NCBI RefSeq assembly: GCF_021729865.1
Contig: NZ_CP063400.1
Coordinates: 868,001-932,000, forward strand
Length of the DNA stretch: 64,000 nucleotides
Direction of reading: 5' to 3'
Origin: Hydrogenophaga sp. SL48
GTDB lineage: Bacteria > Pseudomonadota > Gammaproteobacteria > Burkholderiales > Burkholderiaceae_C
Part shown: one piece after another, positions 19,717 to 28,573 of the stretch
How positions within the stretch are numbered: position 1 is the stretch's first letter
How the letters are laid out: each line of letters begins with the position of its first letter
Notes under the pieces: model-generated
Databases searched by the model: none
What the model saw: the letters and a program-made list of their open reading frames with translations, nothing else
What the model was told of the DNA's origin: nothing
Translations under genes and position numbers: made by a program

Positions 19717-20448
19717 TCAGAGCAGATCGCCTTTGCGACTGTCGAGGGGCATGAGGAACGAGTTGTCCTGCCACTGGGAGCCCAGATCGCTCACTTTGGA
19801 GTCTCCGGTCGTGCTGCCCGGCCATGTGGACAACGGGCTGAAGTCGCTGTGGCGGTTGCTGCGCTGACGGTTCAGCGCCGAGCGCAGGTTGGTCTGCGCC
19901 GCGATCATGGCGCGCTCTTCCTGCTCACGATCACGCAGGATTTCTGGCGTTGGCACTTCGCCAAGAAACTCACCCCGGATCTCGGAGACCGTGGGCAGGC
20001 TGTTGGAGCGGACCACCCAGTAGGGCAGGCCGCACTGGGTGAGCAGGGAGTGTTTGAGCTGCCGCGTGCTGCGTGGGATACCCGAGCGCCCGGGCACGTC
20101 CAGGCAACCGACCACCCTTCCATCGGCCTTGCAGACCGAAAAGGTGCAGTACACCCCGCCGAGCAGCCGGTACCAGTCCATGCCCTCGTCCTTTTCCCTG
20201 GGGAGGGTGAAGCGGGTCACGGGCAGCTTGATCATCACATGATGATCGTAGAACGCCCGGGACAGCCAGTGCCAGACCAGCAGCTCTTCGCTGTTGGTCA
20301 CAGCTCGCGTGTCCAGTGGCCACTGTTTGGGGATGCGACGGCGCGCCCGTGCCTTCCGGTCTTCCCAGGCGCGGTACAGCATCGCGCCGATGGCCAGCAG
20401 AGCAGGCACCAGCACGGCCAGTAGCCATGGTTCGTTCCAAAGGGTCAT
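19717..20448 (-). CDS. DUF2726-like membrane-anchored protein
   Basis: A 243-residue protein with one N-terminal membrane helix (WLLAVLVPALLAIGAMLYRAW), a basic stretch (EDRKARARRRIPK), and a soluble domain that looks like DUF2726, a restriction-endonuclease-like fold: SEELLVWHWLSRAF, then YCTFSVCKADGRVVGCLDVP and LTQCGLPYWVVRSN. In DUF2726 proteins the corresponding region holds D/E-x-K-like residues; here I see no clear DxK, so activity is doubtful. Ser/Asp-rich low-complexity tail. Convergent with the pseudouridine synthase (16 bp gap). Assignment rests on pattern similarity only. Confidence 0.75.
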   Translation of the reverse strand: MTLWNEPWLLAVLVPALLAIGAMLYRAWEDRKARARRRIPKQWPLDTRAVTNSEELLVWHWLSRAFYDHHVMIKLPVTRFTLPREKDEGMDWYRLLGGVYCTFSVCKADGRVVGCLDVPGRSGIPRSTRQLKHSLLTQCGLPYWVVRSNSLPTVSEIRGEFLGEVPTPEILRDREQEERAMIAAQTNLRSALNRQRSNRHSDFSPLSTWPGSTTGDSKVSDLGSQWQDNSFLMPLDSRKGDLL

Positions 20449-20763
20449 TGAAAAACTCGGGTGGAATGTAACCTAATGTATTGAATCTGCAAGAAAAGTG
20501 TGCGAATGTCGTATTCAAGAAACGCCGCTGTTGTGAGATTCTTGGGGTTTCGGGGTAGCTTGCAGGCTGCGTTTGAGGCGCCGGTCGCTGGTTCCGGTCC
20601 TTCGTGGATCAGGCAGGTGGGTGGTCACGGTATTCAGGCCCCGTGCAGAAGGGGCTTTGGGGCTAGCGCAGCCGTGGACTTGTGGGCGATGTGTCGCTTG
20701 GCCGTGACAAAAGGCAAATTGTGCCCAAGCCGCAGCGCTTCGAACATCCCACAAATGGGGGAT
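20449..20763. other. 315-bp gap without a convincing gene
   Basis: This gap separates the DUF2726-like gene start from the end of the alpha/beta hydrolase gene. The first 60 bases are AT-richer than the surroundings (around TAACCTAATGTATTGAATC) and probably hold the promoter of the minus-strand DUF2726-like gene. The rest is open in a few frames but with no ribosome site or family resemblance. I see no RNA gene or repeat in it. Confidence 0.5.
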
Positions 20764-21582
20764 TCAGCGAACGTTGTTCAGAAATCCGGCGATGGCAGAG
20801 GTGAGTTGCTCGGGCTGGTCGCGGTGGGGACTGTGCCCGCAACTGGCCAGTTCGAGTGTCTGGACGCCTGGAACCCGCGCTTCGATCTCGCGCAGTTGTT
20901 GCAGGCTGCCGTATTCGTCGTTCAGCCCCTGAACTGCCAGCAAAGGGGCCTGGATGGTGCTGCAGTCTGCGCGGATGTCGAAACGGCGAAACGCCGGGCT
21001 GAGCCAGACATCGTTCCATTGGTAGAAGGCGTTGTCCACGTCGGCATGGTGACGCGCCAGGCGTTGACGCAACCCTTTTTCCGCGGGACCCGCTTCGTAC
21101 AACCGACGGGCCTCGTCAATCGCCTGGACCGCGATGTCCTCGACAAAGACATGCGGAGCCATGACCACGCAGGCTGCGACGGGACACCGGCTCGCGTGCA
21201 GCAGGGCAATGCTCGCGCCGTCGGAGTGTCCGATGAGCACAGGTCGATTGACGTCCAGCCGCTGGAGCAACTCGGGCAACACATGCCAAGCCTCCCGATG
21301 CATGTAGTCGGGCTCATGGCGTCCTGCATGCCAGAAAGCGCCACCCCGCGGCTCACCGCGCACGTCAGCGACGGGATCCGAACGGCCATATCCCCGGCGC
21401 GAGTACAACCAGCCTGCACGTCCGGTGGTTGCGCACAGTTCGCGAGGCCAGTCGCGATCGCGCTGGGTCCACATCGACACACTGCCCAGCCCTTCATGCA
21501 GGAACACCAGCGGTGCCCGTTCCTTCGGTCCGGGAATGTGGGCGAACTCCAGTTCGACGCCGCGTATGTCTATGCGATCCAT
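20764..21582 (-). CDS. alpha/beta hydrolase
   Basis: A 272-residue alpha/beta-hydrolase-fold protein. The oxyanion strand is LVFLHEGLGSVSMW, the nucleophile elbow is GHSDGASIALL (Ser after GH), the acid is likely in GLNDEYG, and the histidine is in SCGHSPHRDQP. Such proteins include esterases, C-C bond hydrolases and haloalkane-type enzymes; the HEGLGS oxyanion segment is common in a subgroup of small soluble hydrolases. The gene stands alone on this strand, divergent from the EI24 gene 58 bp away. Substrate unknown. Confidence 0.9.
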   Translation of the reverse strand: MDRIDIRGVELEFAHIPGPKERAPLVFLHEGLGSVSMWTQRDRDWPRELCATTGRAGWLYSRRGYGRSDPVADVRGEPRGGAFWHAGRHEPDYMHREAWHVLPELLQRLDVNRPVLIGHSDGASIALLHASRCPVAACVVMAPHVFVEDIAVQAIDEARRLYEAGPAEKGLRQRLARHHADVDNAFYQWNDVWLSPAFRRFDIRADCSTIQAPLLAVQGLNDEYGSLQQLREIEARVPGVQTLELASCGHSPHRDQPEQLTSAIAGFLNNVR

Positions 21583-21640
21583 GGCGGGTTCTGACCGGCG
21601 TGTGGCGTCGGTTGGAAGTGAAAGCCTGTATTCTCGTCAG

Positions 21641-22489
21641 ATGTCCCTGATGTTCGATTCCTTCTGGCGCGCGGTGGCTTATTGCATGCATCCGCGCGTG
21701 ATCGGCCTGTCGTTTCTGCCGTTGGTCCTGATGGTGGCGCTGTCATTCGGGCTGGGCTATTTCTTCTGGGACACCGCGGTGGCTTCGGTGGCGGCCACGC
21801 TGGAGGCTTACGAGCTGATGCAGAGCTTTCTCGGCTGGCTGGAGCGAGTGGGCATGGGGTCCTTGCGTACCGTGTTCGCGCCGCTGGTGGTGCTGGTGCT
21901 GGCCACGCCGGTCATCGTGCTGCTGTGTCTTCTGCTCGTTGCGCTGTTCATGTCGCCCGCGATGATCGAGCTGGTCGGTCAACGCCGTTTTGCGCAGTTG
22001 GAACGCAAGCACGGCGGGTCGCTGCTGGCCAGCATTTTCTGGTCGCTGGGTTCTACGATCGTGGCCTTGCTGGCGTTGGTGATGTCAATGCCTTTGTGGC
22101 TGGTCCCGCCCCTGGTGTTGATCTTGCCGCCGCTGATCTGGGGCTGGCTCACCTACCGCGTGTTTGCGTTCGACGCCCTGGCGCAGCACGCCTCCAGCGC
22201 TGAGCGAAAGACCATTCTTCGCCAGCACCGCGGCACGTTGTTGTTGATGGGCGTGCTCAGTGGTTACCTCGGCGCGGCGCCCAGCCTGCTCTGGGCCTCG
22301 GGCGCGATGCTGGTGGCACTGGCACCCTTGCTTGTGCCGGTGGCAATCTGGATCTACACGCTGGTTTTTGCCTTTGCATCGCTCTGGTTCGCCCACTTCA
22401 CCCTGGCCGCCCTGCAGCGCCTTCGCGCCTCTCAGGTGGTGGAGGCTGACGGGACTTCGTCTCCCCCAGGCATGCCACCTGGTTTTTGA
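21641..22489 (+). CDS. EI24/CysZ-like integral membrane protein
   Basis: A 282-residue protein with about six membrane segments starting MSLMFDSFWRAVAYCMHPRV, which fits the EI24 domain family that includes CysZ, a sulfate permease. Hydrophobic blocks lie at about residues 20-45, 80-110, 140-175 and 205-250. The start at 21641 is preferred over longer open frame that overlaps the divergent hydrolase. It is followed after 12 bp by the CinA-type gene. Function in this organism is not shown; sulfate transport is only a family analogy. Confidence 0.85.
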   Translation: MSLMFDSFWRAVAYCMHPRVIGLSFLPLVLMVALSFGLGYFFWDTAVASVAATLEAYELMQSFLGWLERVGMGSLRTVFAPLVVLVLATPVIVLLCLLLVALFMSPAMIELVGQRRFAQLERKHGGSLLASIFWSLGSTIVALLALVMSMPLWLVPPLVLILPPLIWGWLTYRVFAFDALAQHASSAERKTILRQHRGTLLLMGVLSGYLGAAPSLLWASGAMLVALAPLLVPVAIWIYTLVFAFASLWFAHFTLAALQRLRASQVVEADGTSSPPGMPPGF

Positions 22490-22501
22490 TCTTTTTGTGC
22501 C

Positions 22502-23323
22502 ATGGACACGACGACACCTGAATTCGGATTGATCATCATCGGGGACGAAATCCTCTCGGGCAAACGCGCCGACAAGCACCTGCCGAAGGTGATTGAGCTG
22601 CTGCAGGCCAGGGGGCTGTCGCTGGCCTGGGCTCGGTGCATCGGCGATGACCGACCCCGCATCACGGCCGCCCTTCGTGATGCGTTTGACGGGACCGATG
22701 TGGTGTTTTGCTGTGGCGGTATTGGTGCCACACCAGACGATCACACACGCCAGTGCGCCGCCGCGGCGCTGGGGGTTGAGCTGGCGCTCCATCCGCAGGC
22801 GCGTGAACTGATCGAGCAGCGCATGCGCGATCTGGCCGCGGAGCGCGGCGAAGCTCACGACCCTGCTCGCTCCGACAATGTGCATCGCCTGAACATGGGG
22901 GTGTTCCCGTTGGGGGCCAGCATCATTCCGAACCCTTACAACCAGATCCCGGGCTTCAGTTGCATCGGGGCCGGTGGCAGCAAGGTGCATTTCGTGCCAG
23001 GCTTTCCAGTGATGGCCTGGCCCATGATCGAGTCGTTGCTGGACGGCCCCTACGCCCACTGGCACCGCCAAGGGGGGTGGCAGGAGCGATCGGTCGTGGT
23101 CATGGGCGCGATGGAAGCCGCGCTCACGCCGTTGATGGAGCGCATTGAGCGCGAATACCCGGTGAAGGTGTTCAGCCTGCCCAGCGTTGACCATCCGGTG
23201 CACGGGCGCCACATCGAGCTGGGCGTCAAGGGGGAAACTGCACAGGTGGCTCCTGCGTTTCAAGCGTTGATCTCTGGACTCCGAGGGTTCGGTGCCGATT
23301 TTGGCCCTGAAATGGTGCGTTAG
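22502..23323 (+). CDS. molybdopterin-binding / CinA N-terminal domain protein
   Basis: A 273-residue protein with the MoaB/MogA-like fold seen at the N-terminus of CinA: LIIIGDEILSGKRADKHLPK, then CCGGIGATPDDHTRQCAAAA and PGFPVMAWPM. It lacks the C-terminal PncC amidase half, so it is the short form often labelled competence/damage-inducible protein A. In the family the domain acts on nucleotide derivatives such as ADP-ribose. It is 12 bp after the EI24 gene, likely co-transcribed. Its stop is 5 bp before the first NtrC-like site of glnA. Confidence 0.9.
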   Translation: MDTTTPEFGLIIIGDEILSGKRADKHLPKVIELLQARGLSLAWARCIGDDRPRITAALRDAFDGTDVVFCCGGIGATPDDHTRQCAAAALGVELALHPQARELIEQRMRDLAAERGEAHDPARSDNVHRLNMGVFPLGASIIPNPYNQIPGFSCIGAGGSKVHFVPGFPVMAWPMIESLLDGPYAHWHRQGGWQERSVVVMGAMEAALTPLMERIEREYPVKVFSLPSVDHPVHGRHIELGVKGETAQVAPAFQALISGLRGFGADFGPEMVR

Positions 23324-23328
23324 AGGGT

Positions 23329-23345
23329 TGCACCAACAAGGTGCG
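23329..23345 (+). promoter_or_regulatory. NtrC-like binding site 1 upstream of glnA
   Basis: TGCACCAACAAGGTGCG fits the NtrC palindrome TGCAC-N7-GTGCA, with only the last base different. It lies about 250 bp before the glnA start, centred at 23337, and just after the stop of the CinA-type gene. ntrB and ntrC are encoded just downstream of glnA. Confidence 0.7.
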
Positions 23346-23352
23346 ATGTGTT

Positions 23353-23369
23353 TGCGCATTGTTGGTGCA
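23353..23369 (+). promoter_or_regulatory. NtrC-like binding site 2 upstream of glnA
   Basis: TGCGCATTGTTGGTGCA is a second NtrC-type palindrome with one mismatch, centred at 23361, 24 bp from the first. Paired strong sites of this type form the enhancer that holds phosphorylated NtrC oligomers upstream of sigma-54 promoters. Confidence 0.7.
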
Positions 23370-23510
23370 TCGAAGCCGATTCCAAGGCGTGCGCTCCATG
23401 CCATCGGCACCGTTTCCGGTCGGTTCAGGTCCTGAGCAGTCAAGGCGCTGCGCCATAATCCGTTCGAGTGTGCAAGTCAGCGGTGCCGGACGGATCAGAC
23501 GGTCTGCTGA

Positions 23511-23525
23511 TGGCACAAAAGCTGC
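23511..23525 (+). promoter_or_regulatory. putative sigma-54 promoter of glnA
   Basis: TGGCACAAAAGCTGC matches the -24/-12 consensus TGGCAC-N5-TTGC with the correct spacing and one mismatch (C for the first T of TTGC). It lies 54 bp before the glnA start and about 150-180 bp downstream of the two NtrC-like palindromes, the usual enhancer distance. Confidence 0.65.
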
Positions 23526-23578
23526 TTAACTCCCATGTTGGTTTTTTCACTTCCACCCACCCGCTACAGGAGCTTTTG

Positions 23579-24994
23579 ATGGCAAAGACCGTCGCAGACG
23601 TAATGCAAATGGTGAAGGACAACGACGTCAAGTTCGTTGACTTCCGTTTCACCGATACCCGCGGTGCGCAGCAGCACACCACCGTGCCCGTGTCGCATTT
23701 CGATGAAGACAAATTCGTTTCGGGTCACGCCTTTGACGGCTCCTCCATCGCTGGCTGGAAGGGCATCGAAGCCTCCGACATGCAGCTGATCCCCGATCCG
23801 AACACGGCCAACATCGACCCGTTCTACGAAGAGACCACGCTGATCCTGACTTGCGACGTGCTGGAGCCTGCCGACGGCAAGGCCTACGACCGCGATCCCC
23901 GTTCCATTGCCAAGCGCGCCGAGGCTTACCTCAAGTCCACCGGCCTGGGCGACACGGCTTTCTTCGGACCGGAACCCGAGTTCTTCCTGTTCGATGGCGT
24001 GCGCTGGAGCACCGCTCCGGGCCACACCTTCTACGAAATCGAAGAGTACGAAGCCCCCTGGAACAAGGGTGCCAAACTCGAAGGCGGCAACCGCGGCCAC
24101 CGTCCCACCGTCAAGGGCGGCTACTTCCCCGTGCCCCCGGTCGACAGCACGCAGGACATGCGCGCCGAGATGGCCCTGATCCTCGAATCGCTGGGCATTC
24201 CGGTCGAGGTGTTCCACCACGAAGTGGCGGGCGCTGGCCAGAACGAAATCGGCACCCGCTTCAGCACCCTGGTGCAGCGCGCCGACTGGACCATCCTGCA
24301 GAAGTACGTGGTGCACAACGTCGCCAATGCCTACGGCAAGACCGCGACCTTCATGCCCAAGCCCTACGCCGGTGACAACGGTTCCGGCATGCACGTGCAC
24401 CAGTCGGTCTGGAAAGACGGCAAGAACCTGTTCGCTGGCGACGGCTATGCCGGCCTGAGCGAGTTCGCGCTGTACTACATCGGCGGCATCATCAAGCACG
24501 CCCGTGCCCTGAACGCCATCACCAACCCTGGCACGAACTCGTACAAGCGCCTGGTGCCACACTTCGAAGCCCCGGTGAAGCTGGCCTACTCGGCCAAGAA
24601 CCGCTCGGCCTCGATCCGCATCCCTTACGTGCCGAACCCCAAGGGCCGTCGCGTGGAAGCCCGCTTCCCCGATCCCCTGATGAACCCCTACCTGGGTTTT
24701 GCCGCGCTGCTGATGGCCGGTCTGGACGGCGTGGAAAACAAGATCCACCCGGGCGAAGCCGCCACCAAGGACCTGTACCACCTGCCGCCGGAAGAAGACA
24801 AGTTGGTGCCGACCGTGTGCCACAGCCTCGATCAGGCGCTGGAGCACTTGGACAAGGACCGCGCGTTCCTGACCAAGGGCGGCGTGTTCACCGACTCCAT
24901 GCTCGACGCCTACATCGAGCTGAAGATGGGCGAAGTCACCCGTGGGCGCATCGAGGTGGCCCCGGTCGAGTACGACATGTACTTCAGCCTGTGA
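23579..24994 (+). CDS. glnA: glutamine synthetase type I
   Basis: A 471-residue GS I-beta enzyme starting [20 protein letters not shown]. Active-site segments include [65 protein letters not shown] and [18 protein letters not shown]. The adenylylation tyrosine is Y400 in [10 protein letters not shown], so activity is presumably controlled by GlnE. AGGAG (23568-23572) supports this start; the open frame extends upstream without family resemblance. It assimilates ammonia into glutamine and leads the unit with ntrB and ntrC. Confidence 0.98.
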   Translation: MAKTVADVMQMVKDNDVKFVDFRFTDTRGAQQHTTVPVSHFDEDKFVSGHAFDGSSIAGWKGIEASDMQLIPDPNTANIDPFYEETTLILTCDVLEPADGKAYDRDPRSIAKRAEAYLKSTGLGDTAFFGPEPEFFLFDGVRWSTAPGHTFYEIEEYEAPWNKGAKLEGGNRGHRPTVKGGYFPVPPVDSTQDMRAEMALILESLGIPVEVFHHEVAGAGQNEIGTRFSTLVQRADWTILQKYVVHNVANAYGKTATFMPKPYAGDNGSGMHVHQSVWKDGKNLFAGDGYAGLSEFALYYIGGIIKHARALNAITNPGTNSYKRLVPHFEAPVKLAYSAKNRSASIRIPYVPNPKGRRVEARFPDPLMNPYLGFAALLMAGLDGVENKIHPGEAATKDLYHLPPEEDKLVPTVCHSLDQALEHLDKDRAFLTKGGVFTDSMLDAYIELKMGEVTRGRIEVAPVEYDMYFSL

Positions 24995-25031
24995 TGCCCT
25001 GACCCGGTTCAACCGGGTGATGAGAATCGCC

Positions 25032-25060
25032 AAAAGGGACGGTCCAAAGCCGTCCCTTTT
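25032..25060 (+). terminator. rho-independent terminator after glnA
   Basis: AAAAGGGACGG (25032-25042) and CCGTCCCTTTT (25050-25060) pair perfectly over 11 bp with a 7-base loop, ending in TTTT. It lies 38 bp after the glnA stop and would leave ntrBC partly dependent on their own promoter or read-through. Confidence 0.88.
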
Positions 25061-25177
25061 CGCGTTTCTGGTCGGCCATTCGCCACCGGTCGTTCGGTTT
25101 CAGGAACCGTGAGGCATGTTTTCGGTCATACTGGAAAGTGAACTGTCAAGCGCCCACTGGCGCATGGAGACTCTGCG

Positions 25178-25753
25178 TTGCTGAACATGACACCCGCTGC
25201 CTCGATTCGCTGGCTCACTCTTGCCATCACTTCTGCTTTTCTGTCGCCAGTACTGGCACAGGAACGCATCTACCGATGCGGCAACGAGTACACCAACAAC
25301 GCGGTGGTGGCCAAAAGCCGCGGATGCAAGGTGATGGAGGGAGGCAACATCACCATTGTGCAAGGTACCTCACCGCAGGCTGCAACAGCGCCACGCACCA
25401 GTGCCGCACCCGCTGCGCCGCGCAGCGCCCCCCGCAACGATTCCGCCGAGCAGCGCTCGCGCGACAGCGACGCGCGCCAGATCCTCGAAGCGGAGCTGCG
25501 CAAAGCCGAGGATCGATTGGTCCAATCACAGAAGGCCTATGCCAATGGACAGCCGGAAAAAGAAGGTATCGAGTCGCGCAACCACCAGCGCTACCTTGAC
25601 CGTGTGGCCGAACTCAAGGCCGCGTTGACGCGTGCCGAAAGCGATGTGAGCGGCCTGCGGAGAGAACTGAGCCGGATGGGTGGTGTGCCATCCGTCAGCC
25701 CCGGCGCCGCTGCGTCCGGCACGCAGACCGCGCCCGAATCTGCCGCAAAATAG
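25178..25753 (+). CDS. exported protein of unknown function, DUF4124-like N-terminus
   Basis: About 191 residues. A signal peptide (WLTLAITSAFLSPVLAQ) is followed by a short Cys-containing segment (ERIYRCGNEYTNNAV ... SRGCKVMEGG) like the DUF4124 domain of small betaproteobacterial periplasmic proteins. Then comes an Ala/Pro/Ser linker and a charged helix (AEQRSRDSDARQILEAELRK, on to RVAELKAALTRAESDVSGLR) that probably forms a coiled coil. I chose TTG at 25178 because GGAGA at 25166 is seven bases before it; ATG at 25187 is the alternative. It lies between glnA and ntrB, 4 bp before the latter, so it belongs to the nitrogen-control unit by position. Confidence 0.8.
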   Translation: MLNMTPAASIRWLTLAITSAFLSPVLAQERIYRCGNEYTNNAVVAKSRGCKVMEGGNITIVQGTSPQAATAPRTSAAPAAPRSAPRNDSAEQRSRDSDARQILEAELRKAEDRLVQSQKAYANGQPEKEGIESRNHQRYLDRVAELKAALTRAESDVSGLRRELSRMGGVPSVSPGAAASGTQTAPESAAK

Positions 25754-25757
25754 CGGC

Positions 25758-26894
25758 TTGAAAAACCCCAGCCCCAACCCCACTCCGTCCCCCGCCCGCG
25801 CATCGTCCTTGCCGGGCCACCCCGCTTCCCGCGCTGTACCCGCCCACAGCCGTTTCCAGTCCCTTGATCTGCTGGCCACCCTGGTGGCGGTGGTGGCGTC
25901 CGATGGGGCCGTGCTGTATGCGAACGCCGCTCTGGAAGATGCCTTGGGCATGTCCCGTCGCAGCATCGCGGGCGCGTATCTGCAGGACTGTTTCACCGAC
26001 CCGCAGTTGCTGCAGAACGCGCTCTCCGGTGCCCGTGGCAATGAGTTTGCGGCCCTGCGTTACGACGCCTGGCTCAAGCGCGTGACCCACGAACCCCTGC
26101 CGGTGCACGTCGTCGTGGCACAGACCGAAACACAGGGCGAGGTGATTGTCGAGTTGCTGCCTTTGGAGCAGCAGACCCGACAGGAGCGTGAAGAGCGGCT
26201 CATCGACCAGGCCCAGGCCAACAAGGAGCTGATCCGCAACCTCGCGCACGAGATCAAGAATCCGCTGGGGGGTATTCGGGGCGCAGCGCAGTTGCTCGAA
26301 CTCGAACTCGACAACAAGCAACTCACCGAATACACGCAGGTCATCATCCACGAGGCCGACCGGTTGCAGTCGCTGGTGGATCGCCTGCTCGCGCCGCACC
26401 GCCGCCCGCACGTGGTGGGTGACGTGAACATCCACGAGGTGTGTGAGCGTGTGCGCTCGTTGATCGTGGCCGAGTTTCCGAAGGGGCTGCGCGTGGTTCG
26501 CGACTACGACACCTCGATTCCCGAGTTCCGTGGCGACCGCGAGCAGCTGATCCAGGCGGTGCTCAACATCGCGCACAACGCGGCCCAGGCGCTGTCGGAG
26601 CGCATTGCCTCGGGCGACGCGCTGATCACCTTCAAGACACGCGTCGGACGACAGGTCACCTTCGGCAAGCAGCGCTATCGGCTGGCACTGGAATTGCATG
26701 TGATCGACAACGGGCCTGGCGTGCCCGACTCGATCAAGGACCGCATCTTTTTCCCGCTGGTGTCGGGGCGTGATGGCGGCTCAGGTCTGGGGCTCACACT
26801 GGCCCAGACCTTCGTGCAACAGCACCACGGATTGATCGAGTGTGAGAGCGCGCCCGGCCAGACGGATTTCAAATTGTTGATTCCGTTGCCTTGA
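25758..26894 (+). CDS. glnL: nitrogen regulation sensor kinase NtrB (GlnL)
   Basis: About 378 residues. After a Pro/Ser-rich N-terminal tail comes a PAS domain (LLATLVAVVASDGAVLYANA), a histidine box NLAHEIKNPLGGIRGAAQLL with the phosphorylated His, and a HATPase domain (N box QAVLNIAHNAAQAL, G1 VIDNGPGVPD, G2 GGSGLGLTLAQTF). With GlnB it phosphorylates or dephosphorylates NtrC according to nitrogen status. It is soluble with no membrane segments. The start is uncertain: TTG at 25758, 4 bp after the previous stop, is my choice because no in-frame ATG precedes the PAS domain after that stop. Confidence 0.92.
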   Translation: MKNPSPNPTPSPARASSLPGHPASRAVPAHSRFQSLDLLATLVAVVASDGAVLYANAALEDALGMSRRSIAGAYLQDCFTDPQLLQNALSGARGNEFAALRYDAWLKRVTHEPLPVHVVVAQTETQGEVIVELLPLEQQTRQEREERLIDQAQANKELIRNLAHEIKNPLGGIRGAAQLLELELDNKQLTEYTQVIIHEADRLQSLVDRLLAPHRRPHVVGDVNIHEVCERVRSLIVAEFPKGLRVVRDYDTSIPEFRGDREQLIQAVLNIAHNAAQALSERIASGDALITFKTRVGRQVTFGKQRYRLALELHVIDNGPGVPDSIKDRIFFPLVSGRDGGSGLGLTLAQTFVQQHHGLIECESAPGQTDFKLLIPLP

Positions 26895-26932
26895 AACCAA
26901 AACGCCTCGATTGAGGAAGGGAAGACGCTCAC

Positions 26933-28468
26933 ATGAAGCCGATCTGGATAGTGGATGACGACCAATCGATCCGCTTCGTGCTGGAGAAGGCGCTGCTGCG
27001 AGAAAACCTGCCCACACGCAGTTTCATCAACCCCCAGGAGGTGCTCAAGGCCTTGGCCGAGACGCCCGAGCACGAAGGCCCGCAGGTGCTGGTGAGTGAC
27101 ATCCGCATGCCTGGTGGCTCCGGCCTCGATCTGCTGGAGAAGGTCAAGGAGAAGCTGCCTGGCCTGCCCGTGATCATCATGACGGCCTTCTCCGATCTGG
27201 ACAGCGCGGTGTCGGCCTTCCAGGGCGGCGCCTTTGAGTACCTGCCCAAGCCGTTTGACCTGCCCAAGGCGATCGAACTGATCCACCGCGCCGTCGAAGA
27301 GAGCCAGCGTGAAGAGGTCTCCCAGGAGTCGATCACCGACGCGCCCGAGATGCTGGGCCAGGCGCCCGCGATGCAGGACGTGTTCCGCGCCATTGGCCGG
27401 CTCTCGCAGAGCCAGGTCACGGTGCTGATCACGGGAGAGTCCGGCTCGGGCAAGGAGCTGGTGGCGCGTGCCCTGCACAAGCACTCGCCGCGCGCGGGCG
27501 GGCCGTTCGTCGCCATCAACACGGCCGCGATTCCGAAGGACCTGCTGGAGTCCGAGCTGTTCGGTCATGAGCGCGGCGCTTTCACCGGCGCGCAGACCAT
27601 GCGCCGGGGCCGCTTCGAGCAGGCCGACGGCGGTACGCTGTTCCTCGATGAAATTGGCGACATGCCGTTTGACCTGCAGACACGCCTGTTGCGCGTGTTG
27701 TCCGACGGCCACTTCTACCGCGTGGGCGGACACAGCGCGGTGCGCGCGAATGTGCGCGTGATCGCGGCCACCCACCAGAACCTGGAACAGCGCGTCAAGG
27801 AAGGCGTGTTCCGGGAGGATTTGTTTCACCGCCTCAACGTGATCCGCCTGCGCCTGCCCGCGTTGCGCGAGCGCCGCGAAGACGTGCCCATGCTCACGCG
27901 TTTTTTCCTGCAGCAGAGCGCCAAACAACTGGGCGTGGAGCCCAAGCGCATCTCCGATGGCGCGCTGCGCCTGTTGGGGACGTTCGACTTCCCGGGCAAC
28001 GTGCGCCAGCTGGAAAACGTGTGCCACTGGCTGACCGTCATGGCCCCCGCCCAGGTGATCGAACTCAAAGACCTGCCGCCGGAGGTGCTCGCGGGCGCCG
28101 GTGCGCTGTCGGACGCGCTGGTGGAGGCCCCGGCCCCGCAGGAGGTGCCCACGGTCGCGGCGGTGCCCGACACCGCGGTGTCGCCGGTGGTGACCGCGGT
28201 GTTCCCGCCGGCGGTGGGCGCGGCTCCCCTGGCCGAGGCACCACTCCCGTTGACCTCGGCCTGGGAGAGTGGTCTCCAGGCCGAAGCGCGTTCGCTGCTG
28301 GAAGCGGGTCGCACCGATGTGTGGGACGTGCTCACGCGCCGTTTCGAAACCGGGCTCATCCTCACGGCGCTGGCCAACACCCGGGGGCGCCGCATCGAGG
28401 CGGCGCACAAACTGGGCATCGGGCGCAACACCATCACGCGCAAGATCCAGGAATTGAATCTCGAGTGA
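26933..28468 (+). CDS. glnG: nitrogen regulation response regulator NtrC (GlnG)
   Basis: A 511-residue protein. The receiver domain starts [15 protein letters not shown] with phospho-acceptor D56 (VSDIRMP). A sigma-54 activator AAA+ domain follows: Walker [16 protein letters not shown], the sigma-54 contact loop [16 protein letters not shown], Walker [14 protein letters not shown] Fis-type helix-turn-helix ends it ([20 protein letters not shown]). Between AAA+ and Fis there is an unusually long Ala/Pro/Val-rich linker of about 60 residues. It activates sigma-54 promoters under nitrogen limitation; candidate sites lie upstream of glnA. Confidence 0.97.
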   Translation: MKPIWIVDDDQSIRFVLEKALLRENLPTRSFINPQEVLKALAETPEHEGPQVLVSDIRMPGGSGLDLLEKVKEKLPGLPVIIMTAFSDLDSAVSAFQGGAFEYLPKPFDLPKAIELIHRAVEESQREEVSQESITDAPEMLGQAPAMQDVFRAIGRLSQSQVTVLITGESGSGKELVARALHKHSPRAGGPFVAINTAAIPKDLLESELFGHERGAFTGAQTMRRGRFEQADGGTLFLDEIGDMPFDLQTRLLRVLSDGHFYRVGGHSAVRANVRVIAATHQNLEQRVKEGVFREDLFHRLNVIRLRLPALRERREDVPMLTRFFLQQSAKQLGVEPKRISDGALRLLGTFDFPGNVRQLENVCHWLTVMAPAQVIELKDLPPEVLAGAGALSDALVEAPAPQEVPTVAAVPDTAVSPVVTAVFPPAVGAAPLAEAPLPLTSAWESGLQAEARSLLEAGRTDVWDVLTRRFETGLILTALANTRGRRIEAAHKLGIGRNTITRKIQELNLE

Positions 28469-28553
28469 CCCCGCGGCGCTTCGCGCCACCCCCTGCAGGG
28501 GGCAACACCAGCGGCCCGGCGAAGCCGGTTCCGCGGTGTTTCTGGGTTGTGCT
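28469..28553 (+). repeat. gene-end GC-rich repeat element, copy B (3' of ntrC)
   Basis: It starts one base-step after the ntrC stop. Components in order: GCGGCGCTTCGCGCC hairpin, CCCCCTGCAGGGGG palindrome, outer arms AACACC (28504) and GGTGTT (28535), middle stem GCGG/CCGC and inner stem CCGGC-GAA-GCCGG. It has the same order and orientation to the gene as copies A and C. It lies between convergent ntrC and xthA and may act as a bidirectional terminator without T-run. Confidence 0.88.
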
Positions 28554-28573
28554 CCCCCTCTCTGGCGTCGTGA

